A stretch of DNA of 24,697 bases. Source: JAGVXD01 sp964554415 (GTDB lineage Archaea > Nanobdellota > Nanobdellia > Pacearchaeales > GW2011-AR1). Shown one piece after another: positions 14,261 to 20,872 of this stretch. The position numbers and the translations under genes are program-made. Positions within the stretch are counted from its first letter, which is position 1. Each line of letters begins with the position of its first letter. The notes below the pieces were generated by a model. The model was given only the letters and a program-made list of their open reading frames with translations. It was not told the DNA's origin and searched no databases. The stretch covers positions 1 to 24,697 of the forward strand of contig CAZKON010000012.1 of the NCBI GenBank assembly GCA_964554415.1, written 5' to 3'.

Positions 14261-14608
14261 CTTTCAGGATACCTTGTTCTCTTTCCACTGCTTGCTCTGC
14301 TGAGCAACTTTACGCTCATGCTCGTTATTGCGACGTTCTTCGGGCTCTGGTATGGAGCAACATGGACTGTATCGCGCTCCATGATGGGATGCATTGCTCC
14401 TCAAGGAAAGCACAATCTCACGTTTGCATATTTTGGCCTGGCAGAGCGGGCGTCTTCATTGCTTGGGCCTCTGGTGTGGGGTGCTGTTGTTACAAGCCTT
14501 GTTTCATGGGGAAGTGTGAGATATAGGATTGCGGTTGTGGCTATTACGCTGTTTATTGTTGCGGGATTAGTTGTGTTGGCAAAAGTAAAGGAAAAGCAAG
14601 GCAGGTAA
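14261..14608 (+). pseudogene. C-terminal fragment of an MFS-type transporter
   Basis: An open frame continues from the repeat edge through 14608 and reads SGYLVLFPLLALLSNFTLML, VIATFFGLWYGATWTVSRSM, a loop MGCIAPQGKHNLTFAYFGLA, then ERASSLLGPLVWGAV and a final helix before a basic end. This matches the last three or four transmembrane helices of UMF1/Atg22-like major facilitator proteins (motif around the loop: PxxxxxxxFGLxxRxxSLLGP). The missing first three quarters are nowhere in the window. The first internal ATG is 14318 and no start codon with a promoter is visible upstream, so the gene was probably truncated when the repeat arrived or by recombination between repeat copies. A product of 96 residues from 14318 is possible but unlikely to transport. 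Confidence 0.75.
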
Positions 14609-14621
14609 GAACTGCCTCGCT

Positions 14622-15959
14622 TCATTCGACATCAAACAAACTAAGAAAAACCGCAAGTGGAATCGTAAGAGGCTTTCGCGCGTATGTTTGTTTTGTTATG
14701 AGCACATACGTACGCAGCTGCTGAGGAATTTTCTCTTTTTTAAATTCTGCTTTATGGGACCATTTTACTTCAAAACCATAAAGCCTCTGCTTGTCAAGCA
14801 GCAGAGCGTCAATCTCACTTCCATTCTTCCAGAAGAAAATGTTATCAGGAGCATATCTCATAAGATGCTCGACAACAAGTGACTCTGCTATGGCTCCTTG
14901 CTTGTTCTCCGCATTTATAAGACACCATTCTTCAAGTATCTCGAGAAGAAGAGGGTCACGAATATGAATCTTCTTATTTTTCCCAAACCGTATCTTCTTT
15001 TCATTCACATCGAGGTTATAAAGAACATTCAAAATAAAACTTGAGCGCAGGAGGTCAATATATGCTGCAACTGTCTTTGGAGACTTGAGCTCTATTTTTT
15101 TGGCAATGCCCTCCCAGCTCACGGTGCTCTGAAGCGTTTCAACGACTGCTTTAAGAATCTGCCGCGCAAGGATATCGCTTCTCTCAGCTTTAAGAACCGT
15201 ATTCTTAATCCATGCTAAATATGCTTTTTTTGCTTCTTCTCTGCTCCCGCCCATATCAGCTATGCTCAACGGGAATCCTCCATGAAGCATATATTTTTCA
15301 AGATGCCTCTGAAGTTCTTTTCTGAAAAGAAGGGCCTGTGACGCGCTTCTCTCAAGAGAGTCTGCTGAGAATACAGGAAGCTTGCCTACTATTTCCGGCT
15401 GCATAAGCTCTACAAATTCCCTAAATGAGAGAGGAGAGAGCGTAAAATCTCTTCCATTTCCTCTTCTCCCTGGGAAAAGCTCAACTTCCCGTTTCACTGC
15501 AATACTTGAAGAGCCTGTGATAATAAGAATATCGCTCTTCAGTTTACCCCTGTCCACGAGGTATTTGACCGCGCGATACCATTCCTTAGGAATCGTTATT
15601 TCATCAAGAATTATGACTGAACGCTGTATGGCCTGTTCTTCTTTGTGTTGAAGATAGGTCTCAAGAATCTCCGTGAGTTCCTTAAAATCGGACAGATTCT
15701 CACAATTAAAGTAGAAAACCGACTGCGGATCCCATTTTAGAAGGGTCTCGCGTATGAATAATTTGAGCGCGGTCGTTTTTCCTGCTTGCCGCGGGCCCGT
15801 AAGAATGTGAAGCGCAAAGGGTTTCAGTGGAATGTTACCGATTACTCTGGGGATCCAGCGATGCTTCTTCTCTTTCCATCTGAGTATATCATAATCATCT
15901 TCAATTGCCTTCGGATCTTTCCACCAGAGATTCTGCTCCGCGAGGATGCTGATGTCCAT
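14622..15959 (-). CDS. AAA ATPase with DUF4143/PD-(D/E)XK-like C-terminus
   Basis: 445 residues. The N-terminal P-loop domain has Walker A GPRQAGKTT (55-63), Walker B VIILDE (115-120) and sensor IITGSSS near 145, in the AAA_14 pattern. A helical middle follows, including TVSWEGIAKKIELKSPKTVAAYIDLL, a winged-helix-like segment. The C-terminal DUF4143-type part contains EIDALLLDKQRLYGFEVKWS with E382, D384, E397 and K399, the usual nuclease-like D/E-x-K arrangement. Such proteins are common singletons in archaea and bacteria; roles in DNA processing or toxin-like systems have been suggested, none proven. It sits between two direct repeats, convergent with the MFS fragment. A large palindrome surrounds its TATA box, hinting at autoregulation. 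Confidence 0.9.
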   Translation of the reverse strand: MDISILAEQNLWWKDPKAIEDDYDILRWKEKKHRWIPRVIGNIPLKPFALHILTGPRQAGKTTALKLFIRETLLKWDPQSVFYFNCENLSDFKELTEILETYLQHKEEQAIQRSVIILDEITIPKEWYRAVKYLVDRGKLKSDILIITGSSSIAVKREVELFPGRRGNGRDFTLSPLSFREFVELMQPEIVGKLPVFSADSLERSASQALLFRKELQRHLEKYMLHGGFPLSIADMGGSREEAKKAYLAWIKNTVLKAERSDILARQILKAVVETLQSTVSWEGIAKKIELKSPKTVAAYIDLLRSSFILNVLYNLDVNEKKIRFGKNKKIHIRDPLLLEILEEWCLINAENKQGAIAESLVVEHLMRYAPDNIFFWKNGSEIDALLLDKQRLYGFEVKWSHKAEFKKEKIPQQLRTYVLITKQTYARKPLTIPLAVFLSLFDVE

Positions 15960-16014
15960 ATCGGTATTTAGAATACTGATATTTATATATTTATCGGTAT
16001 TCTAAATATCGATA
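15959..16014 (-). promoter_or_regulatory. Promoter and operator-like palindrome of the ATPase gene
   Basis: Two 23-nt arms (15959-15981 and 15992-16014) are inverted copies with two mismatches. The 10-nt centre holds the AT-rich TATA region (ATATATAAA on the minus strand), about 27 bp before the start codon at 15959. The arms therefore cover both sides of the TATA box and reach the start codon, where a bound dimer would block TBP or polymerase. In RNA, only one arm would be in a leaderless message. Confidence 0.65.
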
Positions 16015-16074
16015 AAGAACAGGAGTGAGAGAAATGCCGACGCAGGTGTGAAAAGTGTAAGAAAGAGAGCTTTC

Positions 16075-16262
16075 ATTTCAAACTGGGTGTAATACCCCGC
16101 AGCTTGCTGCGCCAGTTTGAAATTAGAGATTTCCGTCTAGAAGCCGAGCGTAATACCCCATCAGCTTGCTGTGGGGACCTCAAGGTTTTCCAAACCTTGA
16201 CGGCACTCAAGATTCAATTGCCAGAATCTTGATGTAGCGAAGGCTTAGGAATTCTCTTTATT
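16075..16262 (+). repeat. 188-bp hairpin repeat, copy B
   Basis: Same orientation and architecture as copy A, offset by 2002 bp. Differences seen: A to G within the first hairpin loop, and GGAATTCTCT instead of GGAAATCTCT in the closing arm. Hairpins at 16181-16199 and 16208-16231 correspond to those in copy A. The preceding 60 bp (16015-16074) hold nothing recognisable. Confidence 0.92.
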
Positions 16263-16277
16263 TAGAAATGAGAAATT

Positions 16278-16303
16278 GTGGTATCCTATTTTTCGGATAC
16301 CAC
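16278..16303 (-). terminator. Stem-loop directly after the secreted protein gene
   Basis: A perfect 9-bp stem, GTGGTATCC (16278-16286) with GGATACCAC (16295-16303), and an 8-nt A-rich loop on the gene's strand. It begins 1 nt after the stop codon. Probably a terminator or 3'-end stabiliser. Confidence 0.6.
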
Positions 16304-16304
16304 A

Positions 16305-17216
16305 CTAAAATCGCAGATTATAACTCATAAGGGTAAATGGTAAGTTCTCGTTGGAATCTCTGATTGGTATGCGTGTACTTATTGTACAATATCCCCCATT
16401 GTGGAAGAAGTGGCTCAACCCGACATATCCGAATGCATGGTCTCCGCTATATTTTTCTATCTTGATCCCACCAGCAAATACTAAATTTTTCTTTAGGGGA
16501 ACTTCGAAAACCGAGTCTGCTCCCTTAAGGTAAGCGTGGATTCCGATGATAAATGGCACTGTACGCAATGTATAATTGAGCGAAGGGTTTGTGCTGAACG
16601 GTCTGGGCTCAACAGTCCAACGTCTTGGCAGGCGTCCGGGCTCATGTAATTCCTGACCTGGAACCCCAAACGAATCAAAAGGATTGTTGAGCACTCCAGA
16701 CTCCGGCTTTCCCCCAATCATGCGTCGAAAAACTCCTGAGAAATCTTCAGAAAATGTATTGTCCGCAGCATAATGCCATGAGTCAGGAAGATGATCTAAA
16801 AAATCATCAATCCGAATGTTTCTTACAAAAGATTCTCTGACCGCTTCTTGCACAGAGCGCCTCACTTCTCGCCAAACCGGTTTTGCTATAATCTCATCAA
16901 TTGTTTTCCGCTTTTCAATGCTTTCTTCAATCTTTCCGATAAGATTGTGCAATGTAACATAGTTTGTTGTACGAAATGAAAGGCGTTGCACAAGATAATC
17001 TCCCGAAGTTTCTTCAAGTGCAAGTTTCTTAAGAGAGAACTGATACAAGAGACCAATTTTAGTATCCCCGCCCTCAGGGTTTATTTCTTTGTGAGGAACT
17101 ACTGGCAGGGGAAGATCATTCGCAAAAGAAGCAGAAAGAAAAGCAGAACTCAGAGCAGTCATCACTGTTGTTCGAATAATGTTTTTATATGCTCGTAAAA
17201 ACTTTAAGTGTTTCAT
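16305..17216 (-). CDS. Secreted protein of unknown function
   Basis: 303 residues with an N-terminal signal: a basic start (MKHLKFLRAYKNIIR), a hydrophobic core TTVMTALSSAFLSA and probable cleavage after SFA near residue 32. I do not recognise the family. The first half of the mature part is helical and charged (IGKIEESIEKRKTIDEII, VRRSVQEAVRES). The last 90 residues are rich in alternating hydrophobic and polar residues with many glycines and aromatics (LNYTLRTVPFIIGIHAYL, LVFAGGIKIEKYSGDHAFGY), which suggests beta strands, and the chain ends in NLRF. A terminal Phe after such strands recalls bacterial outer-membrane barrels, but one similarity of this kind proves nothing in an archaeon. It is monocistronic with its own TATA box. 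Confidence 0.75.
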   Translation of the reverse strand: MKHLKFLRAYKNIIRTTVMTALSSAFLSASFANDLPLPVVPHKEINPEGGDTKIGLLYQFSLKKLALEETSGDYLVQRLSFRTTNYVTLHNLIGKIEESIEKRKTIDEIIAKPVWREVRRSVQEAVRESFVRNIRIDDFLDHLPDSWHYAADNTFSEDFSGVFRRMIGGKPESGVLNNPFDSFGVPGQELHEPGRLPRRWTVEPRPFSTNPSLNYTLRTVPFIIGIHAYLKGADSVFEVPLKKNLVFAGGIKIEKYSGDHAFGYVGLSHFFHNGGYCTISTRIPIRDSNENLPFTLMSYNLRF

Positions 17217-17242
17217 GTTAGTCTTATTTTCACAAAAAGAAG

Positions 17243-17252
17243 ATATTTAAAC
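17243..17252 (-). promoter_or_regulatory. TATA box for the secreted protein gene
   Basis: GTTTAAATAT on the minus strand, about 30 bp before the start codon at 17216. Confidence 0.55.
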
Positions 17253-17280
17253 ACATATGATATAAAGAGATATCTTTCCA

Positions 17281-17316
17281 ATAGAAATTACGATTATTAA
17301 AGTGATTTCCTATAAT
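17281..17316. repeat. Half-copy of the intergenic palindromic element
   Basis: 17282-17316 is the exact reverse complement of 5908-5942, and 17287-17315 is close to 24094-24122. Only one side of the palindrome is present here. It lies 22 bp upstream of the aIF5A TATA box. Confidence 0.85.
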
Positions 17317-17337
17317 TCCGCATTTCTTGCAGAAAGG

Positions 17338-17346
17338 CTTATAAAT
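17338..17346 (+). promoter_or_regulatory. TATA box for aIF5A-eL40-S2P
   Basis: CTTATAAAT, centred 25 bp before ATG 17367. It overlaps the region where an in-frame TTG at 17352 would have to be transcribed, so ATG 17367 is the better start. Confidence 0.75.
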
Positions 17347-17366
17347 ACCATTTGCGGCGTTTATCA

Positions 17367-17756
17367 ATGGTATTAAGATTAATCAATGCAACAGGAGCAA
17401 AGCCTGGTACAACAATCCTTGTCGACGGAGAAGCCTGCACAGTGCGCTTAAATGATATAAGCAAGACAGGAAAGCATGGCGCGAGCAAATGTCGCATCGA
17501 GGCAATATCTATCTTCACAGGCAAGAAGAAAATAATATCTGTTCCTGGGGACTCACGCTTCGACGTTCCAAATATCGAGAAGCGCAAGGCTCAGATACTT
17601 AGTGTTTCAGAAAACACTGCTTCTGTCATGGATTTGGAGAGCTTTGAAACTATGGACCTTGTTTATGCAGAGGACTTGAAAGAACAGATTGCGCCTGAAA
17701 AGCAGGTGGAGTACTGGGATATTGAAGGCAGGAAAGCAATCATGAGGGTAATGTAA
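17367..17756 (+). CDS. eif5a: Translation factor aIF5A (hypusine-containing)
   Basis: 129 residues. aIF5A binds the ribosomal E site and helps peptide bond formation at stalling sequences such as polyproline. The N-terminal SH3-like domain carries the modification loop SKTGKHGASK, in which K36 is the expected deoxyhypusine/hypusine site. The C-terminal OB-fold domain begins near VPNIEKRKAQILSV and ends EYWDIEGRKAIMRVM. Length and spacing are normal. The start at ATG 17367 is set by the TATA box. It is followed after one base by eL40, then by the site-2 protease, so the three genes form one unit. The modifying enzyme is not in this window. Confidence 0.96.
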   Translation: MVLRLINATGAKPGTTILVDGEACTVRLNDISKTGKHGASKCRIEAISIFTGKKKIISVPGDSRFDVPNIEKRKAQILSVSENTASVMDLESFETMDLVYAEDLKEQIAPEKQVEYWDIEGRKAIMRVM

Positions 17757-17757
17757 G

Positions 17758-17922
17758 ATGGCTGCTAAAATACCAATTGCACAGGCACGATTGTTCGGCA
17801 ATGTTTTTGTGTGCAGAAACTGCAGCCATAAAATACGAACGCAAGCTGTCAGAGTAATAGCTAAAAAAGTCCGTTGTGTGAAATGCGGCAGTCACGCATT
17901 GCGCCCGGTTCGTAAAAAGTAG
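17758..17922 (+). CDS. rpl40e: Large subunit ribosomal protein eL40
   Basis: 54 residues: MAAKIPIAQARLFGNVFVCR, then NCSHKIRTQAVRVIAKKVRC and VKCGSHALRPVRKK. The zinc ribbon has CRNC (C19, C22) and CVKC (C40, C43), and the basic end LRPVRKK is typical of eL40, which in eukaryotes is made as a ubiquitin fusion and in archaea stands alone. It starts one base after the aIF5A stop and is followed 5 bp later by the protease gene. The small size makes it easy to miss, but the motif spacing and position leave little doubt. Confidence 0.93.
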   Translation: MAAKIPIAQARLFGNVFVCRNCSHKIRTQAVRVIAKKVRCVKCGSHALRPVRKK

Positions 17923-17927
17923 GAAGT

Positions 17928-19331
17928 ATGAACTTTATAGTATATGATATCACATTTCTCGTGTTGTTCACTCTGCTCGTAGCTATTTTTCTTTACACTC
18001 GCAAGCACAATCTGAAGAGAGAGGGTCTTCTTTATTTATACCGCACAAAGTTCGGTCTGCAGCTTATCGAGTGGACAAGCAAGAAGTACGCGCGCATCCT
18101 CAGACCTTTGCAATACTTTGTGATTGCTTCAGGTTATCTGTTAATGGCAGGTATGATATGGCTGCTAGCAAAACTCTCATATAGCTATCTCACTTCGCCT
18201 TCATTAGCTCAGCAGCTTCGTGTTCCGGTCTTGACCCCGCTGATTCCCTATATAGACCGTCTCTTTGCAGTTGATTTTCTTCCACCTTTCTATTTTACAT
18301 ACTGGATTATAATAATCGCAATAATCGCAGTCCCGCACGAATTCGCACACGGGATTTTTGCCCGCTTAAACAAGATAAAGATTCACTCAACTGGTTTTGG
18401 TTTTCTAGGTCCGTTCCTTGCTGCGTTCGTCGAACAAGATGAAAAGCAGATGAAAAAGGCAAAGAAGTTCGACCAGCTTGCAGTTCTTGCCGCAGGCACA
18501 TTTGCAAACATCACCATGACTGTATTGTTCGCGCTCATTCTCTGGATTTTTACTATATCAGTTTTTGCGCCTGCAGGAGTTTATTTTAACACTTATGCAA
18601 CTACTACTATTGCAACAGAAGATATTCAGACAATAAATGGTCTTCCCTTGAGTGAAGCGCAAGGTTTTCTTAACTCTACAAATGAGACACTTATCTCTCT
18701 TGCAACAAATACAACTAGATATTCTGCATCTCCTGTTCAGATTGCCCAGACCTTAAATGAGAAGAGACCGGCAATTATAGTATACGAAGATACTCCTGCG
18801 CTCAATGCACGTCTTCGCGGCGCCATTGTATCTGTAGACAATCAATCCATTACTTCATATGAAGAATTGCGCACCATTCTATTATCCTATGCACCCAAAG
18901 ACAATATCACTATCACTACCAAAGACAAGCAAGGAGCAGAACAGCATTTCCATATAACTCTGGCTGAGCGTGAAGGCAAGCCTTATCTCGGCATAGGTGT
19001 GATTCCACTGCAGGTGCGTGGAGTCAGAGGTTTTGTTTACAAGTTTATCACCAGCGCCCGTGACCCGATGCTCTACTATGAATCTAAGTTTGGAGATTTC
19101 GGAATCTTTGTTTACGACCTTCTCTGGTGGATTGTAGTAATAAATATTTCTGTTGCTCTTTGTAATATGCTTCCGGTGGGCATATTTGACGGTGGTAGAT
19201 TCTTTTACCTCACTATCTGGGGTATTACAGGTAGTGAAAAAGCAGGAATGCGCGCCTTCAAGATATCAACATGGGTGATTCTCGCACTAATTACGATATT
19301 AATGATTAAGTGGGTTTTTGTTATTTTCTAA
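17928..19331 (+). CDS. Site-2 protease family (M50) membrane metalloprotease with PDZ domain
   Basis: 467 residues. Zinc-binding HEFAH (137-141) lies in a transmembrane helix, and the third ligand is in NMLPVGIFDGG (D421). Together these form the intramembrane active site that cuts transmembrane segments of regulators or signal peptide remnants. Between them, about residues 235-355, is a soluble region with a PDZ-like part (LRGAIVSVDNQSITSYEELR, then GKPYLGIGVI), as in archaeal S2P. About six hydrophobic segments are visible. The conserved FGFLGPFLAAFVEQDEKQMKKA follows the HExxH helix. It is cotranscribed with aIF5A and eL40 (5-bp gap, AGGA at the ribosome-binding position), and its last 11 bp overlap the convergent YjjX-family gene. 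The substrate is unknown. Confidence 0.93.
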   Translation: MNFIVYDITFLVLFTLLVAIFLYTRKHNLKREGLLYLYRTKFGLQLIEWTSKKYARILRPLQYFVIASGYLLMAGMIWLLAKLSYSYLTSPSLAQQLRVPVLTPLIPYIDRLFAVDFLPPFYFTYWIIIIAIIAVPHEFAHGIFARLNKIKIHSTGFGFLGPFLAAFVEQDEKQMKKAKKFDQLAVLAAGTFANITMTVLFALILWIFTISVFAPAGVYFNTYATTTIATEDIQTINGLPLSEAQGFLNSTNETLISLATNTTRYSASPVQIAQTLNEKRPAIIVYEDTPALNARLRGAIVSVDNQSITSYEELRTILLSYAPKDNITITTKDKQGAEQHFHITLAEREGKPYLGIGVIPLQVRGVRGFVYKFITSARDPMLYYESKFGDFGIFVYDLLWWIVVINISVALCNMLPVGIFDGGRFFYLTIWGITGSEKAGMRAFKISTWVILALITILMIKWVFVIF

Positions 19332-19863
19332 AGAATAATTCCTGTTTGATAAATGGTATTAATGCCATGTGAACTGCTTGTTTTGTGTATTCTTTTCTAT
19401 TCAATATTCCATTAGTAAGAAGACTGATTGCACCTTCATAAGAACCTATTTTTCTGTTCGGAGTAAGTCCAGTGCGATAGAATGCATCGTTCGCATCAGT
19501 CATATCTTCCATAATCATTTTAGTAATAATTGGGGGATATTCAAATGCAGAAGAAAGTCCAAGGCTCTGATTTTTTCCATCGAAAATAATACATGCACAT
19601 ACATCCATTGATCCCGTTATTGTTTCTGGAACAATGATCATGCCGCTTTCAATGCCTATACCATATTCTCCTTCGCGCCATGCATTTCTTGCTCTATTGC
19701 GCGCTCCAGACACTATTTCTTCTAATGAACGAGGATGGCTTGACACTCCGGAGGATACTTCTTCCCCACAGACTTCTGCTCCATGAAAAATAAGATGTGC
19801 TTGAAGTGCCTCTCTGACTGCCAAGATTTTTACAGAATTTGTCGAACCTACGTAAAATATCAT
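19321..19863 (-). CDS. Inosine/xanthosine triphosphatase, YjjX (DUF84) family
   Basis: 180 residues from ATG 19863; an in-frame GTG at 19869 would add two. Members hydrolyse non-canonical nucleoside triphosphates (ITP, XTP) and so keep deaminated purines out of nucleic acids. Family features: the opening FYVGSTNSVKILAVREAL (nucleotide-binding glycine and Asn-x-x-Lys), EVSSGVSSHPRSLEEIVSGA, RNRARNA and the acidic GIGIESG segment near the metal site. The end TKQAVHMALIPF is also typical. Length is normal. No good TATA box lies at 25 bp; the closest candidate (TTTTTATAG on this strand, near 19950) would give a long leader. It converges with the protease gene. Confidence 0.9.
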   Translation of the reverse strand: MIFYVGSTNSVKILAVREALQAHLIFHGAEVCGEEVSSGVSSHPRSLEEIVSGARNRARNAWREGEYGIGIESGMIIVPETITGSMDVCACIIFDGKNQSLGLSSAFEYPPIITKMIMEDMTDANDAFYRTGLTPNRKIGSYEGAISLLTNGILNRKEYTKQAVHMALIPFIKQELFFRK

Positions 19864-19969
19864 TCCCACTCTGTTGATGCAGGGGGCTTATCGCTCGCAT
19901 CAAGTAAAGCTACTTTTCTTCTCACGGAAATTAAATTGAAAAGAGCTATAAAAATATTTAGATAATGTA

Positions 19970-20326
19970 TCATGTAATTATCTGCACGCCTTGTTTTGTA
20001 TAGACTGCAAGACATATTCCAACAGGTATGTTCAGCAATGCAGAAATTAGTGCCATGTGCTCTTTTCCTGTTCCAGATGCAAGAGAAACTGCAACCTCAA
20101 ATTCTTTTCCTATTTGAGGCTTCAGGCTTTCAATTAATACTTTCTTCAGCTCAAGCAATGGAAGCGTATTATCAATCTCAATCACGCTGCATTTCTCACT
20201 TGCTGGAAAGTCATTAACTGTATTATTAACTACTAATACAATGTGTTCACATTCCATGCGATGCATTAAAGCTGTGATTTGCCCCCAATTTTCCTTGTCA
20301 TTACCCACTAATGCCACGAGATGCAT
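19970..20326 (-). CDS. Small CARF-like Rossmann-type protein, function unknown
   Basis: 118 residues from ATG 20326. This start lies 25 bp from a TATA box and places the first strand MHLVALVGNDKENWGQI at the N-terminus; the longer frame up to 20395 would run across the divergent gene's promoter and start. The fold pattern suggests alternating strands and helices: VALVGN, then EHIVLVVNNT, SVIEID, and VAVSLASGTGKEHMALISAL near the C-terminus. That last Ser-Gly-Thr-Gly turn followed by a helix of Met/Ala/Leu resembles CARF domains, which sense cyclic oligoadenylates or other nucleotides in CRISPR-linked regulators. No CRISPR or cas gene is in the window and no effector domain is attached. The similarity is by eye only. 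Confidence 0.6.
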   Translation of the reverse strand: MHLVALVGNDKENWGQITALMHRMECEHIVLVVNNTVNDFPASEKCSVIEIDNTLPLLELKKVLIESLKPQIGKEFEVAVSLASGTGKEHMALISALLNIPVGICLAVYTKQGVQIIT

Positions 20327-20347
20327 AACATCTGCAAAAGAATTAGA

Positions 20348-20354
20348 TTTATAA
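20348..20354. promoter_or_regulatory. Shared bidirectional TATA box
   Basis: TTTATAA, nearly symmetric. ATG 20377 (+) lies 26 bp to the right of its centre and ATG 20326 (-) 25 bp to the left, so one TBP site could serve both genes. Confidence 0.6.
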
Positions 20355-20376
20355 TCATTGCTGTGCTCAGATGTTA

Positions 20377-20841
20377 ATGGTAAGAGACATTCCATTAGGT
20401 GAGATAACTTTGCGTAAATACGAGCGCCCCTACGACTCCGCTCCCCGCGAATTAATAAAGAAAATCTGTCTCTCTCTTGGCATGTTACAGCCGGGGGATT
20501 CCCGCGACATAATCGTTGATATTGTACTTATTTTAGAGGACGCCCGCAAGCAAAAGCTCTGGCTCTCCTCATTCGAGATTCGTGACCGCGTTCAGGAGTT
20601 AAGGAAGAAAAACTCTCTAGACAACAAAGGGCTTGCTGAAAGCAATATTCGCCGCCAGCTCAAGCGCCTACGAGATTCCATGCTGGTTGACAAGCAGGAG
20701 AATAAATATCGGCTTTCAGAATTTGCTCCTCTTTCTGAATTATTTGAGGTTAAAATTGAGAAGTTTCTCCTGCCACAGATGGTTGAGCGCATAAAAGAAT
20801 ATCTTCAGAAGCTTGAAGAGGCGGAATCACGTAAGAACTAA
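20377..20841 (+). CDS. Winged-helix-like DNA-binding regulator
   Basis: 154 residues from ATG 20377; ATG 20371 is in frame two codons earlier, but 20377 fits the TATA spacing and begins MVRDIPLGEITLRKYERP, a motif I associate with a regulator family conserved in DPANN archaea (from memory). A helical region CLSLGMLQPGDSRDIIVDIV precedes a probable winged helix-turn-helix: SSFEIRDRVQELRKK, NKGLAESNIRRQLKRL as recognition helix, and SMLVDKQENKYRLSE as the wing. The C-terminus VKIEKFLLPQMVERIKEYLQ is a long helix likely to dimerise. It is divergent from the CARF-like gene on a shared TATA box, so it may control both. Its targets are unknown. Confidence 0.75.
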   Translation: MVRDIPLGEITLRKYERPYDSAPRELIKKICLSLGMLQPGDSRDIIVDIVLILEDARKQKLWLSSFEIRDRVQELRKKNSLDNKGLAESNIRRQLKRLRDSMLVDKQENKYRLSEFAPLSELFEVKIEKFLLPQMVERIKEYLQKLEEAESRKN

Positions 20842-20842
20842 C

Positions 20843-20852
20843 TTTTATAAAT
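20843..20852 (+). promoter_or_regulatory. TATA box for the DUF2238-like gene
   Basis: TTTTATAAAT, centred about 25 bp before ATG 20873. It overlaps the region just after the winged-helix gene's stop. Confidence 0.65.
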
Positions 20853-20872
20853 GAGTTTCTCTTTGTTATCTG

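Noticed and set aside
20327..20395. Longer N-terminus of the CARF-like protein starting at 20395
   Set aside because: It would overlap the divergent gene's start codon and the shared TATA box, and the added residues look unlike a protein core.
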